DNA of 64,000 bases from Mariniflexile jejuense (GCF_042675665.1 NZ_JBHTJI010000001.1:1116001-1180000), one strand, 5' to 3'. Positions 25,207 to 35,625 are shown, numbered from the stretch's first letter. Notes: generated from the letters alone by a model not told the origin. Translations and numbers: made by a program.

Positions 25207-28200
25207 ATGAAGTTTATAACCTTTCTTTTTATCTTTTTTATTGGGTTTAGTGCATTTGCTCAAAACTCAAATTATAGAACTAAAAAAGTTGCTATAAACG
25301 ATACTATTGTAATTGATAGTGTGAGTATAAACTCGAACTACTTCACCATTAAAACCAAAAACGATTCACTTATTGACAAGTCTTTTTATAAAGTTGATTT
25401 TGGAAAAGCTATTCTAAAATTTTTAAAACCTATTGAAACAGATTCTATTATTATTAATTATTTGAAATTTCCAGATTTTTTAACAAAAACCTATCAGCAG
25501 TTAGATGATACTATTATTGTTGAAAATACCGAGAATCTTCAAAAACTATATCAAATTTCACAACCAAACACCTCAAAAAACTACATCCCATTTGATGGTT
25601 TAACAACATCGGGAAGCATTTCACGTGGTGTTACCGTTGGCAATAATCAAAACTCGGTATTAAATAGTGAATTAGATTTGCAAATTTCTGGAAAATTAAG
25701 TGAAAAAGTGTCGCTTCGCGCATCCATTCAAGATGCCAATATTCCGTTGCAAGAAAGTGGCTATAGCCAACGTTTGGATGAATTTGACCAAGTTTTTATT
25801 GAATTGTATAGTGATAAGTGGAACATTCGTGCAGGTGATATCGACTTGCAAAACACTCATTCTTATTTTGCTAATTTTTCAAAACGTGTTCAAGGCTTAT
25901 CAATACTAACCAATTTAGGTGATGATGATACTAAAACAAATCTATTTGCCGCAGGCGCTTTGGTACGTGGGCAATTTACTAGAAGTACTTTTAAAGCCCA
26001 AGAAGGCAACCAAGGTCCATACAAATTACAAGGACAAAATGGCGAATTGTTTGTGCTTATTGTTTCGGGTAGTGAAACCGTTTATGTAAATGGTGTGGTG
26101 GCGCAACGCGGTGAAAACAAAGATTATATTATTGATTACAATGCTGGTGAAATTATATTCAACTCCACTTTTCCTATTACCTCTGAAATGCGAATTACCG
26201 TCGATTACCAATATAGCGAACGTAATTATTCTCGTTTAGTTGCTTACGGCGGCGGCAGGTTTGAAAGTAAAAAATTAACTTTTGGTGTTTCTGTATATTC
26301 TGAAAATGATGCTAAAAACCAACCATTACAACAAAACCTATCAGACGCACAAGTACAAATATTGGCTAACGCTGGTGATGATAGAACGCAAATGGTTGCG
26401 CCTTCAGAAGTTGAAGAAGCTCAAAACGATAATCGTATTTTATACAAAAAAGAATTAATTGGTGGCGTTGAAGCTTTTGTTTTTTCAAACAATCCAGATG
26501 ATACATTATATCGTGTTACCTTTTCTCAAGTTGGAATTAACCAAGGCGATTATATTTTAAGTAGCACAAATGCTATTAATAATATTTACGAATATATAGG
26601 TGTTTTACAAGGTAATTATGCACCAATCACACAATTAATTGCGCCAACAAAACTTCAAATAGCGGTGGTAAATGGTAATTATACCCCTAACCAAAAAACA
26701 GCTATTGGTTTTGAAGTTGCTGGTAGCAAAAACGATTTAAACCTGTTTTCAAATTTAGATGATGCCAATAATGATGGTTTTGCAGGAAAACTTAAACTAT
26801 CTCAAAACCTTATCAAAAATGATAGTTTATGGGATTTAAATGTGTTTGCCAATGGCGATTTTATTCAAAAAAACTTCAAAACCATTGAACGTTTATACAA
26901 CGCCGAATTTAATAGAGATTGGAATTTAAACGATGATACTACTACCATTTTGAATGTTAATTTAGGCAATCAAACCTTATTTTCTTCTGGGTTTAATTTG
27001 AATCATCCTGAAAAAGGAAATGCTACCTATCAATTTGAACATTTAGGATATTCTGAAAATTTTAATGGCAACAGGCATATTTTCAATACACATTTAATGT
27101 TGAATAAGTTTAGGATTACTTCGTATTCAAGTTTTTTAAATGCAAATTCAAACACAAATACCTCAACGTTTTTAAGGTCTTCAAACCAAATTACGTATAG
27201 CATGAAAAAAAGTTGGTTAGGTACAAAATTAGCTATTGAAGCTAATGAGCAAAAAAATATATCAACTCAAGAATTAACAGCATTAAGTCAGAAATTCAAA
27301 TCGTACGAAGTATTTTATGGCGTTGGTGATAGCACGAAAATTTTTACCGAAATTGGTTATAAAAACCGTGTGAATGACAGTATTAGAAACAATAAATTAC
27401 AAAAAGTAAACACCTCAAACACGTTTTATCTAGATACCAAACTCATTCAAAACACAAATACCAATTTAGCTCTTTTTGCTAATTACAGAACTTTAAAAAG
27501 TGCAGAAAAAGTCATAAACGATGAGCAATCTATAAACTCTCGTTTGCAGTTTAATCAAAAACTTTTTAAACAATTAGTACAATGGAATACCTTATTTGAA
27601 ACTAATTCGGGAAGTATTTTTGAACAAGATTTCACTTATGTTGAAGTTGAGCCTGGTCAGGGAGTTTATACATGGATTGACAATCCTGAAGAAGGTGAAA
27701 TCGGAGTTCAAGAACTTGAAGAATTTGAAATCGCACAATTTCAAGACCAAGGAAAATACATTCGGGTATTGTTACCAAACCGAAACCCTATAAAAACGCA
27801 TCAAAACAGGTTGAGTCAAACCTTAACAATCAATCCGTCGCAATGGTCGGTTAGTGAAAATAAAACTCAAAAATTCTGGTCGCATTTTTACAACCAAACC
27901 AGTTATTTGGTAGATAGGAAATTAAAACGTAATGGTTCAAGTTTCAACTTAAATCCGTTTGAAAATAATACAGAAAACCAATTAGGCCTTCAATTAAATT
28001 TTAGAAATGTATTGTTTTTTAATCGAGGAAAACAACATTATACAACATCTTACACGTATCTTTCAAACAAAACTAGTAACATTTTATCGATTGGTTTTAT
28101 TGAAAATGGATTGAAAAGTCATCAGTTTAATTTTAATCATAAAATTGCCGAAAGTTGGTTAATAACACTTCAATCTGAATTTGAAACCAATGAAAGTTTA

Positions 28201-28632
28201 AGCCAAAATTTCGCAAGTAAAAATTATAATTTTGATGAAACCCGTTTCAACCCAAAACTATCCTATTTGTTTAATGATAATTCGCGGTTTGATATTTTCT
28301 ACCAATTTGCCAACAAAGAAAATACCATTGGCAGTTTAGAAACCTTAAAACAACAAAAATATGGTACATCGTTTACGCTTTCATCTAGCCAAAAAAGTTC
28401 AGTAATTGGTGAATTTAACTTTTTCTCAAATAACTTTAGTGGTAGTGCAAATACGCCTGTTTCATACCAAATGCTTGAAGGGTTGCAACCCGGTAGAAAC
28501 TTTACATGGAGCTTATTGGCGCAAAAAAAACTGACTACCTTTTTAGATTTAAACCTAAGCTATTTTGGCAGAAAAACACCTGCCAGCAAAACCATTCACA
28601 CAGGTACGATACAATTGAAAGCTTATTTTTAA
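25207..28632 (+). CDS. Large predicted outer-membrane or cell-surface beta-protein
   Basis: About 1141 residues. The ATG at 25207 starts a standard signal peptide (MKFITFLFIFFIGFSAFAQN); the longer frame from a TTG at 25189 is less likely. An N-terminal region is followed by ISRGVTVGNNQNSVLN and DLQISGKLSEKVSLRA near residue 145, then a very long run of alternating strands rich in Asn, Phe, Tyr and Ser up to a final strand GTIQLKAYF. This looks like a big outer-membrane barrel, distantly reminiscent of SprA-type proteins of type IX secretion, but I cannot assign a family. No sorting domain is seen at the end. Confidence 0.7.
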   Translation: MKFITFLFIFFIGFSAFAQNSNYRTKKVAINDTIVIDSVSINSNYFTIKTKNDSLIDKSFYKVDFGKAILKFLKPIETDSIIINYLKFPDFLTKTYQQLDDTIIVENTENLQKLYQISQPNTSKNYIPFDGLTTSGSISRGVTVGNNQNSVLNSELDLQISGKLSEKVSLRASIQDANIPLQESGYSQRLDEFDQVFIELYSDKWNIRAGDIDLQNTHSYFANFSKRVQGLSILTNLGDDDTKTNLFAAGALVRGQFTRSTFKAQEGNQGPYKLQGQNGELFVLIVSGSETVYVNGVVAQRGENKDYIIDYNAGEIIFNSTFPITSEMRITVDYQYSERNYSRLVAYGGGRFESKKLTFGVSVYSENDAKNQPLQQNLSDAQVQILANAGDDRTQMVAPSEVEEAQNDNRILYKKELIGGVEAFVFSNNPDDTLYRVTFSQVGINQGDYILSSTNAINNIYEYIGVLQGNYAPITQLIAPTKLQIAVVNGNYTPNQKTAIGFEVAGSKNDLNLFSNLDDANNDGFAGKLKLSQNLIKNDSLWDLNVFANGDFIQKNFKTIERLYNAEFNRDWNLNDDTTTILNVNLGNQTLFSSGFNLNHPEKGNATYQFEHLGYSENFNGNRHIFNTHLMLNKFRITSYSSFLNANSNTNTSTFLRSSNQITYSMKKSWLGTKLAIEANEQKNISTQELTALSQKFKSYEVFYGVGDSTKIFTEIGYKNRVNDSIRNNKLQKVNTSNTFYLDTKLIQNTNTNLALFANYRTLKSAEKVINDEQSINSRLQFNQKLFKQLVQWNTLFETNSGSIFEQDFTYVEVEPGQGVYTWIDNPEEGEIGVQELEEFEIAQFQDQGKYIRVLLPNRNPIKTHQNRLSQTLTINPSQWSVSENKTQKFWSHFYNQTSYLVDRKLKRNGSSFNLNPFENNTENQLGLQLNFRNVLFFNRGKQHYTTSYTYLSNKTSNILSIGFIENGLKSHQFNFNHKIAESWLITLQSEFETNESLSQNFASKNYNFDETRFNPKLSYLFNDNSRFDIFYQFANKENTIGSLETLKQQKYGTSFTLSSSQKSSVIGEFNFFSNNFSGSANTPVSYQMLEGLQPGRNFTWSLLAQKKLTTFLDLNLSYFGRKTPASKTIHTGTIQLKAYF

Positions 28633-28682
28633 CAAAATACAACTATTTAACAATCAATATTTTTTGTAATATTGCCTTAGGT

Positions 28683-29075
28683 ATGAGTAAAATTATTGTT
28701 GTAATATATTCCTTTTTGATTCTTATTCAAAGTTTCAACATTAACATTGAAGACATTTCGAAGTTTAATGCATTATTGGAACATGCCAAATACCATCAAG
28801 AAGTTTACGGCGATAATTTTTTTGAATTTATCTCTGAACATTACGGTGAAAAGATGGCTTCCCATCAAAACAAACATAAAGGGCACGAGAATTTACCTTT
28901 TAAAGATAACCACCATATGTGTTCGCACATACATACTTCTTTTACAATGTTTGCATCAATTACATATACCGTTTACTCGCAAACATTTACAGAAATTCCT
29001 CTTAACTTTTTTTATAAACAACTCTTTTCTTCTTTCGAAAAACCTGCTGTTTTTCAACCACCCAAAATAGCTTAA
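28683..29075 (+). CDS. Small His-rich protein in the heavy-metal efflux locus
   Basis: A 130-residue protein starting MSKIIVVIYSFLILIQSFN, a hydrophobic N-terminal segment that may be a signal or anchor. The middle is His-rich, with HQNKHKGHENLPF and NHHMCSHIH, suitable for binding a transition metal. It lies 50 bases after the surface-protein gene and 77 bases before the CzcA gene, same strand. From position and composition it probably belongs to the efflux system as a metal-binding or sensing accessory; this is inference. Confidence 0.7.
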   Translation: MSKIIVVIYSFLILIQSFNINIEDISKFNALLEHAKYHQEVYGDNFFEFISEHYGEKMASHQNKHKGHENLPFKDNHHMCSHIHTSFTMFASITYTVYSQTFTEIPLNFFYKQLFSSFEKPAVFQPPKIA

Positions 29076-29152
29076 TTCTATTTCAATTTCTTTTTTAAAC
29101 TATTCAAATCTTTTTTTTGAATAGCATTTATTAATTTTTATTAAAATAAATT

Positions 29153-32100
29153 ATGCTAGAAAACATAATAAAATTCAGCTTAAAAAATAAGCTTGTAATT
29201 CTGCTATTTATAGGTTCTGTAATTGGTTTCGGAATTTTTTCGTTAACCCAAATACCTATAGGTGCCGTACCAGATATTACCAATAACCAAGTACAGGTTA
29301 TTACAACTTCAAGAAATTTATCAACCCAAGATGTTGAACAGTTCATTACCTATCCTGTGGAACTTGAAATGGCAAATTTGCCTGGTGTTGAAGAAATTCG
29401 TTCGGTTTCAAAATTCGGATTATCAGTAGTTACCATTGTTTTTGAAGATAAACTTGGTACCTATTTACCACGACAGCTTATTGCTGAAAAAATAAAATCG
29501 GCTACCGAAAAAATTCCCGAGGGTTTTGGTACTCCAGAAATGGGACCAATAACAACGGGTTTAGGTGAAATTTATCAATACATTTTAGATGTAAAACCAG
29601 AATTTAAAAACCGTTATTCTGCTACCGAACTACGTACCATTCAAGATTGGATAGTTAAACGCCAGCTTTCTGGTATTCCTGGTGTTGTAGAAATTAATAC
29701 ATGGGGTGGTAATTTAAAACAGTATGAAGTTGCCATAAATCCAGAAAAATTGAAAGCAATGAATATTGACAATATGGCTGTTTTTGATGCTTTAGAAAAA
29801 AACAATAGTATTGCTGGTGGCGGTTATATTGAAAAAACCAACAAAGCCTTTTTTATTCGTGGTGAAGGCTTGGTAACATCACTAGAAGATATTGAAAACA
29901 TTGTTATAAAAAATGAAGGCTTGCCGATATACATAAAAGACGTTGCTAATGTAGGTTTTGGAAGTGCTACACGTTTTGGTGCCATAACAGGAAATGGCGA
30001 AGGCGAAAAAGTACTAGGGCAAGTTATGATGCTAAAAGATAGCAACTCCAAAGAAGTGATAGATGCCGTAAAAGAACGTGTTGCTTCCATCCAAAACTCG
30101 TTACCCGAAGGCGTTTATATTAATGGCTTTTTAGAACGAAGCGAACTTATAGGAAAAACAACCTTTACCGTTGCCGAAAATTTAATTTTAGGTTCACTAA
30201 TCGTAATTTTTGTGGTGGTTTTACTATTAGGAAATTTACGTTCAGGCTTGGTTGTAGCATCGGTAATTCCATTGTGCTTATTATTTGCTATTTCATTAAT
30301 GAATATTTTTGGTATAGATGCCAATTTAATGAGTTTAGGTGCTATCGATTTTGGTATTATAATAGACGGCGCTGTTATTATTGTTGAATTTATTGCCTTC
30401 CAAATTACATCGCAAAGTTTAAAAATTTCATCCCTTTCAAAAGCAAATCAGCAAGCTTCTATTGATAATATCACGCAAAAAAGTGCTTCAAAAATGATGA
30501 ATTCTGCCATATTTGGGCAACTCATCATCCTTATTGTTTTCATTCCTATTTTATCTTTAAGTGGTGTTGAAGGTAAAATGTTTAAACCAATGGCATTAAC
30601 ATTCAGTTTTGCTTTAATTGGCGCTATGATTTTTTGCTTGACGTATGTACCTGTAATTTCATCACTGTTTTTAAAACCAGAAAAACAAAGTGATAAAAAC
30701 ATTTCTGTTAGGTTAATGCAGTTTTTAACAAAACTATATAAACCAACAATACATTGGGCGTTAGAAAACAAAAAAATAGTGATTTCTGGAGCTGGTTTTT
30801 TATTAGCATTTAGTATTTGGCTTTTTACTACAATGGGCGGCGAATTTGTACCGACTTTGGATGAAGGTGATTTTGTAATTCAACCGGTTTTAAAAACCGG
30901 AACTTCGCTTGGAAAAACCATTGAAATTACCACTAAAATTGAAAAAACACTTTTAGATAATTTTCCAGAAGTTGACCAAGTAGTAAGTAGAATTGGTGCT
31001 GCCGAAGTACCAACCGACCCAATGAGTATGGAAGAAAGTGATGTTATTATCAAACTAAAACCAAAAAAAGAATGGGTTTCTGCAAAAAGTAAAGATGAAT
31101 TGGCTGATAAATTTAAAGAAGCCCTTAGCATTATTCCAGGTATGGAAGTAGAATTTACACAACCCATCGAAATGCGTTTTAATGAGCTTATCACAGGTGT
31201 TAGAGCCGATGTTGCAATCAAAATTTTTGGTGAAGATTTATCGATTTTAGCAAAAAAAGCAAATGAAATTAAGTCACTTATTCAACATGTTGAAGGCGCA
31301 TCAGATATTATTATTGAAAAAGTGGAAGGTTTACCACAAATGAGTGTTACCTATAACCGAAGCAAAATTGCTCGCTATGGCTTAAATATTTCAGATATTA
31401 ACCAATTAATTTCTATGGGTTTTGCAGGCGCTAGTGCAGGAACTGTTTTTGAAGGTGAAAAACGGTTTGATTTGGTAATTCGTTTAGATAATAAACATCG
31501 AACCAATATTGAAAATCTTCAAAATTTATATGTTGATACACCTAATGGTTTGAAAATTCCGCTTAGCGAACTCGCCGAAATAAAATACACTACAGGTCCA
31601 GCAAAAATTTCAAGAGATGATACCAAACGACGCATTGTAGTTGGAATTAATGTTAGAAATCGTGATTTACAATCGGTTGTAGATGATGTTAAACATATTA
31701 TAGAAACCAAAGTAAAACTTCCGGTTGGGTATAACATTACCTATGGCGGTCAATTTGAAAATCTGCAAAGTGCCAAAGCAAGATTAATGATAGCTGTTCC
31801 TGTAGCACTTGTTCTCATTTTTATCTTATTACATTTTGCCTTTGGTTCAATTAAAGAAGCGGTTATGGTGTATTCAGCCATTCCTCTTTCAGCTGTTGGT
31901 GGCGTACTATTACTTTGGCTTAGAGATTTGCCCTTTAGCATATCGGCAGGTGTTGGTTTTATAGCACTTTTTGGTATTGCAGTACTAAATGGTATTGTAC
32001 TAATAGAGCATTTTAAAGAACTGAAAGAAGAAGGCATTACCAACATTGAAGAACTTATAAAAAGAGGTACTACCGAACGTTTACGTCCTGTTTTACTTAC

Positions 32101-33466
32101 AGCCGCCGCTGCCGCACTTGGGTTTCTACCTATGGCAATTTCTACAAATGCAGGTGCCGAAGTACAACGCCCTTTAGCAACCGTAGTTATTGGTGGTTTG
32201 GTTACCGCAACGGTGTTAACCCTAATTGTTTTACCCGTTTTGTACGCTTGGTTTGAAGAAAAAAAAGAAATTAAAATGAACAAAAAAACAATACTACCAA
32301 TGGTTGCGATTTTAATATCACTAAACATAAATGCTCAACAAAAACCTTTAACCATTGAAGAAACAATAAATCTGGCAATTGAAAATAATGCACATTTAAA
32401 AGCGACTTCGTTTAAAACTGACGAAACAAATGCTTTAATAGGTAGTGCATTTAGCTTTGATAAAACATCGTTTTATTATCATTATGATGAAAACAATTTA
32501 GCAATAAATGGTTTGCCATTAAAGGTTTTTGGCATATCTCAAGATTTTAAATTTCCAACAGTTTATTTTGCAGATAAGAAAGTAAATAAAGCAAAATATA
32601 ACCTTCAAAAATCGGAATACGCTATAAAATTAGAAACCTTAAAACGCGATGTTACGCTGGCTTATTACAACTTAATTTATTCAAAAAACAAAGCCAAAAC
32701 ATACAAGTATTTAGATAGTTTATACCAAAATTTTGCAAATGCTGCAGAACGCCGTTTTCAATTGGGCGAAACCAATTATTTAGAAATGATTAGTGCAAAA
32801 TCGAAACGAAAACAGATTGAAACTAACTACAAACAAGCACAACAAGATGTTACTTTAGCTGAAGAACAATTAAAAAAATTGGTGCAAACAGAAACCATTT
32901 TTACAACAAAAGAACCTTTAAAAAAGCTTGAATTACAAACTATATCTCTACAAAATAATATTGGAATTGTGTATTATGAGCATAATGAAGCTGTTTACAA
33001 AGCATTACATCAGCAAGAAAAGCAAAACCTGTTGCCCGATTTAAGTTTGGAATACTTTCAAGGCACCAACGCTACTTTAAATGGAACTATTAAAGGCTAT
33101 CAATTAGGTGTTAAAATCCCAATATTTTTTAGTGGAAATACTTCAAGAATAAAAGCTTCAAATATAGCCAAAGAGGTTATTCAAGCCGAAAAACAAGATT
33201 ATAAAGTTAAATTAAATAGCGAACACCAAATGTTATTGGCAAAACTTCAACAATACGATGAAGCTATAAATTATTATGAAACACAAGGCAAGTCTCTTTC
33301 CGAAGAAATTATAAAAACTGCCGAACGTACTTTTAAAGAAGGCGAAATAGATTTTTTTCAATACATACAAAGCATTGAAACTGCTTCAGATATTGAGCTA
33401 TTTTATTTAAGCAATATTCATGGTTATAACCAAACTATAATCGCCATAAATTACCTAATACTATAA
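29153..33466 (+). CDS. CzcA/CusA heavy-metal RND pump fused to a TolC-like outer-membrane channel
   Basis: 1437 residues. Residues 1 to about 1035 are a heavy-metal-efflux RND pump, with the TM4 signature DFGIIIDGAVIIVEF near residue 400 and GGEFVPTLDEGDF near 562. From Met1042 (base 32276) a second protein follows without a stop: a signal-peptide-like start (MNKKTILPMVAILISLNINAQ), then a TolC/OEP domain of about 390 residues with long helices. It exports metal such as Cu, Zn or Co using the proton gradient. Such pump-channel fusions are, as far as I know, common in Bacteroidota. The adaptor gene follows after 10 bases. Confidence 0.93.
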   Translation: MLENIIKFSLKNKLVILLFIGSVIGFGIFSLTQIPIGAVPDITNNQVQVITTSRNLSTQDVEQFITYPVELEMANLPGVEEIRSVSKFGLSVVTIVFEDKLGTYLPRQLIAEKIKSATEKIPEGFGTPEMGPITTGLGEIYQYILDVKPEFKNRYSATELRTIQDWIVKRQLSGIPGVVEINTWGGNLKQYEVAINPEKLKAMNIDNMAVFDALEKNNSIAGGGYIEKTNKAFFIRGEGLVTSLEDIENIVIKNEGLPIYIKDVANVGFGSATRFGAITGNGEGEKVLGQVMMLKDSNSKEVIDAVKERVASIQNSLPEGVYINGFLERSELIGKTTFTVAENLILGSLIVIFVVVLLLGNLRSGLVVASVIPLCLLFAISLMNIFGIDANLMSLGAIDFGIIIDGAVIIVEFIAFQITSQSLKISSLSKANQQASIDNITQKSASKMMNSAIFGQLIILIVFIPILSLSGVEGKMFKPMALTFSFALIGAMIFCLTYVPVISSLFLKPEKQSDKNISVRLMQFLTKLYKPTIHWALENKKIVISGAGFLLAFSIWLFTTMGGEFVPTLDEGDFVIQPVLKTGTSLGKTIEITTKIEKTLLDNFPEVDQVVSRIGAAEVPTDPMSMEESDVIIKLKPKKEWVSAKSKDELADKFKEALSIIPGMEVEFTQPIEMRFNELITGVRADVAIKIFGEDLSILAKKANEIKSLIQHVEGASDIIIEKVEGLPQMSVTYNRSKIARYGLNISDINQLISMGFAGASAGTVFEGEKRFDLVIRLDNKHRTNIENLQNLYVDTPNGLKIPLSELAEIKYTTGPAKISRDDTKRRIVVGINVRNRDLQSVVDDVKHIIETKVKLPVGYNITYGGQFENLQSAKARLMIAVPVALVLIFILLHFAFGSIKEAVMVYSAIPLSAVGGVLLLWLRDLPFSISAGVGFIALFGIAVLNGIVLIEHFKELKEEGITNIEELIKRGTTERLRPVLLTAAAAALGFLPMAISTNAGAEVQRPLATVVIGGLVTATVLTLIVLPVLYAWFEEKKEIKMNKKTILPMVAILISLNINAQQKPLTIEETINLAIENNAHLKATSFKTDETNALIGSAFSFDKTSFYYHYDENNLAINGLPLKVFGISQDFKFPTVYFADKKVNKAKYNLQKSEYAIKLETLKRDVTLAYYNLIYSKNKAKTYKYLDSLYQNFANAAERRFQLGETNYLEMISAKSKRKQIETNYKQAQQDVTLAEEQLKKLVQTETIFTTKEPLKKLELQTISLQNNIGIVYYEHNEAVYKALHQQEKQNLLPDLSLEYFQGTNATLNGTIKGYQLGVKIPIFFSGNTSRIKASNIAKEVIQAEKQDYKVKLNSEHQMLLAKLQQYDEAINYYETQGKSLSEEIIKTAERTFKEGEIDFFQYIQSIETASDIELFYLSNIHGYNQTIIAINYLIL

Positions 33467-33476
33467 ATTAAACACT

Positions 33477-34610
33477 ATGAAAAACATATATATCTTAACC
33501 GTTTTCCTTGCTTTAATGGCTTGCGGAAATTCAGAAAAAAACAAAGCTTCTAAAGATGAAGAAATAGTAAATTCAAATGAAATTTTAATAACGCAATCTC
33601 AGTTTAATAGTGAACAAATGCAATTGGGTAAACTAGAAGAACATGATTTTAATGAAGAAATTAAAACCAGTGGTATTATTGATGTGCCACCACATAATAA
33701 AGCTTCTGTAAGCGCATTTATGGGTGGTTATATTACAAAAACACCTTTGCTTATTGGCGATAAAGTAAAAAAAGGACAACTTTTAGTAACGCTTGAAAAC
33801 CCTGAATTTGTAGAAATGCAACAGCAATATTTAGAAATTGCAGAACAACTTAGCTATTTAAAATCTGAATTTACGCGTCAAAAAACATTGTTTGATGAAA
33901 AAATAACTTCAGAAAAAAACTTTTTAAAAGCTGAAGGAACTTATAAAAGTAGTTTAGCACAATACAACGGTTTACGAAAAAAACTAAATATGCTAAATAT
34001 TAGTACTGCTGCTGTTGAACAAGGTAATTTAACCTCAACCGTTAATTTATATTCACCTATTAATGGTTTTGTAACCAAAGTAAATATAAGCAATGGCGCC
34101 TATGTTTCGCCAGCCGATGTTATAATGGAAATTATTGATACAGACCATATCCATATTGAACTATCGGTATTTGAAAAAGATATTTTGAAGGTTAAAAAAA
34201 ATCAAAAAATACGTTTTAAAATTCCAGAAGCTTCTAGTGAAACTTTTGAAGCAGAAGTGCATTTGGTAGGCACAACTATTGATGAAAAAACAAGAATTGT
34301 AAAAGTGCATGCGCATATACTTAACGAAGAACAAGCAAGTTTTATAGTTGGTATGTTTGTAGAAGCTATTATTATTACTGGTTCTGTTAAAAGTTTAGCA
34401 TTGCCAAAAGATGCTATTTTAGAAATGGATACCAACTATTTTACTTTAGTTCTAGATAAGAAAGCCAACAACAACTTCTACTTTAAAAAAATAAAACTTG
34501 ATTTAGGTTCGCAAAATGAAGATTATGCGACCGTTTTAAATTCAGATGAATTAAAAAATAAAGACATTTTAATTAAAGGTGGCTTTATGTTATTAAACGA
34601 AAGTGAGTAA
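33477..34610 (+). CDS. Periplasmic adaptor (membrane fusion) protein of the metal efflux pump
   Basis: A 377-residue lipoprotein (signal ends ALMACGN) of the CusB/CzcB class. It has the lipoyl half-motifs around a helical hairpin (about residues 75-190, with GDKVKKGQLLVTLENPEF and later LYSPINGFVTKVNI), a beta-barrel domain (about 210-290) and a membrane-proximal end. It connects the pump and channel domains encoded just upstream. No extended His- or Met-rich metal-binding N-terminus is seen. Its stop lies beside a long inverted repeat shared with the convergent peptidase gene. Confidence 0.93.
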   Translation: MKNIYILTVFLALMACGNSEKNKASKDEEIVNSNEILITQSQFNSEQMQLGKLEEHDFNEEIKTSGIIDVPPHNKASVSAFMGGYITKTPLLIGDKVKKGQLLVTLENPEFVEMQQQYLEIAEQLSYLKSEFTRQKTLFDEKITSEKNFLKAEGTYKSSLAQYNGLRKKLNMLNISTAAVEQGNLTSTVNLYSPINGFVTKVNISNGAYVSPADVIMEIIDTDHIHIELSVFEKDILKVKKNQKIRFKIPEASSETFEAEVHLVGTTIDEKTRIVKVHAHILNEEQASFIVGMFVEAIIITGSVKSLALPKDAILEMDTNYFTLVLDKKANNNFYFKKIKLDLGSQNEDYATVLNSDELKNKDILIKGGFMLLNESE

Positions 34611-34615
34611 TATAT

Positions 34616-34692
34616 TATATAGGAAGCTGTTAAAGTTGTAATACATCAATTTTTTCAAAAACAGCTATAATAACTTTAACAGCTTCTATATA
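34616..34692. repeat. Long inverted repeat covering the 3' end of the M28 peptidase gene
   Basis: A 22-base arm at 34616-34637 pairs with 34672-34692 with only one unpaired base; the spacer is 34 bases and contains a T run. The left arm contains the M28 stop codon and the right arm codes for its C-terminal residues. It lies just past the adaptor-gene stop, so it may act as a terminator for both convergent genes. Confidence 0.7.
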
Positions 34693-35562
34693 AAATGCTT
34701 GTTGTATGTTTTCATAATCATCAGTTGGTTCGTGGTAATCTTTATGGTCTTCAACACCAAAATAGAGAAATGGAATGCCTTTTTTATGAAACGATGCATG
34801 GTCTGATGCATCCGTCCAGTTTTCTTTCCAATTACCATGGTCGTGTCCTGCAACAAGTTTTATTTTAGTAGAATATTTATGATTTAAAATAACATCCTTT
34901 AATGTTTTATTAAAAACTGTTCCAACAGCAAATAGTTCGTGCAAATCACTTCTACTAATCATATCCATATTAAGGTTAACCATTATTTGTTTTAATGGTA
35001 TTATAGTATGATTTAAGTAATATTTTGAGCCTTGTAACCCTAGTTCTTCACTATCAAAGGCGGCTAATATAACAGAGTGTTTTGGTGGATTATTTTTAAA
35101 ATATTCGGCAAAACTAAATAAGGCAGAAGTTCCAGATGCGTTATCATCTGCACCATTATATATGTGTCCATTTTTAATACCTTCATGATCGTAATGTGCA
35201 CTAATTACAATGTATTTATCTGGATATAAAGAGCCTTTAATCAACCCTAAAAGGTTAACACCATTGTAATTTTTCCCTTCAGAACTGAATGAAAATGGTT
35301 GTGTATAATTTTTTTCTAATGGTAAAACATTAAACGAAGTAAACTGGTTAATAATATATTTTTCAGTTTTTAAAGCACCTTTTGTTCCTGTTCTTCTACC
35401 CTCAAAAGCATCAGATGATAATGTTTTTATGTGACTAAGTAACATATGTTCATCAAATAAAGATTTGGTTTCGTGTTTTTCTTGTAAACTTATTTGAGAA
35501 AAAAGTAACGCAGAAAAAAGAAAAATAAAGCTTATGGTAGTTATTTTAATGAATTTCATCAA
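34630..35562 (-). CDS. M28-family zinc aminopeptidase, secreted
   Basis: 310 residues with a signal peptide (MMKFIKITTISFIFLFSALLFSQ). The M28 di-zinc site is visible: HYDHEG (His and Asp) near residue 123, YNGADDNASG with the bridging Asp, FDSEELGLQGS with the catalytic Glu pair, and NLNMDMISR with a further Asp. A late DASDHASFH supplies the last His region. It probably trims peptides in the periplasm or outside. Monocistronic: the sdh terminator lies in its 5' region. Confidence 0.93.
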   Translation of the reverse strand: MMKFIKITTISFIFLFSALLFSQISLQEKHETKSLFDEHMLLSHIKTLSSDAFEGRRTGTKGALKTEKYIINQFTSFNVLPLEKNYTQPFSFSSEGKNYNGVNLLGLIKGSLYPDKYIVISAHYDHEGIKNGHIYNGADDNASGTSALFSFAEYFKNNPPKHSVILAAFDSEELGLQGSKYYLNHTIIPLKQIMVNLNMDMISRSDLHELFAVGTVFNKTLKDVILNHKYSTKIKLVAGHDHGNWKENWTDASDHASFHKKGIPFLYFGVEDHKDYHEPTDDYENIQQAFYIEAVKVIIAVFEKIDVLQL

Positions 35563-35599
35563 ACTAGTTAATTTGGTTAGGTAAAGTAAAGCTAAACAA

Positions 35600-35625
35600 A
35601 AAACCCAAGCGTAGGCTTGGGTTTT
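35600..35625 (-). terminator. Terminator of the sdh operon
   Basis: An 11-bp perfect stem (35600-35610 with 35615-35625), 4-base loop, T run on the minus strand, 25 bases past the sdhB stop. Confidence 0.9.

Noticed and set aside
31750..32328. Minus-strand frame of 192 codons opposite the CzcA gene
   Set aside because: Ser/Ile/Thr-rich product mirrors the membrane-helix codons of the pump on the other strand; no gene features.
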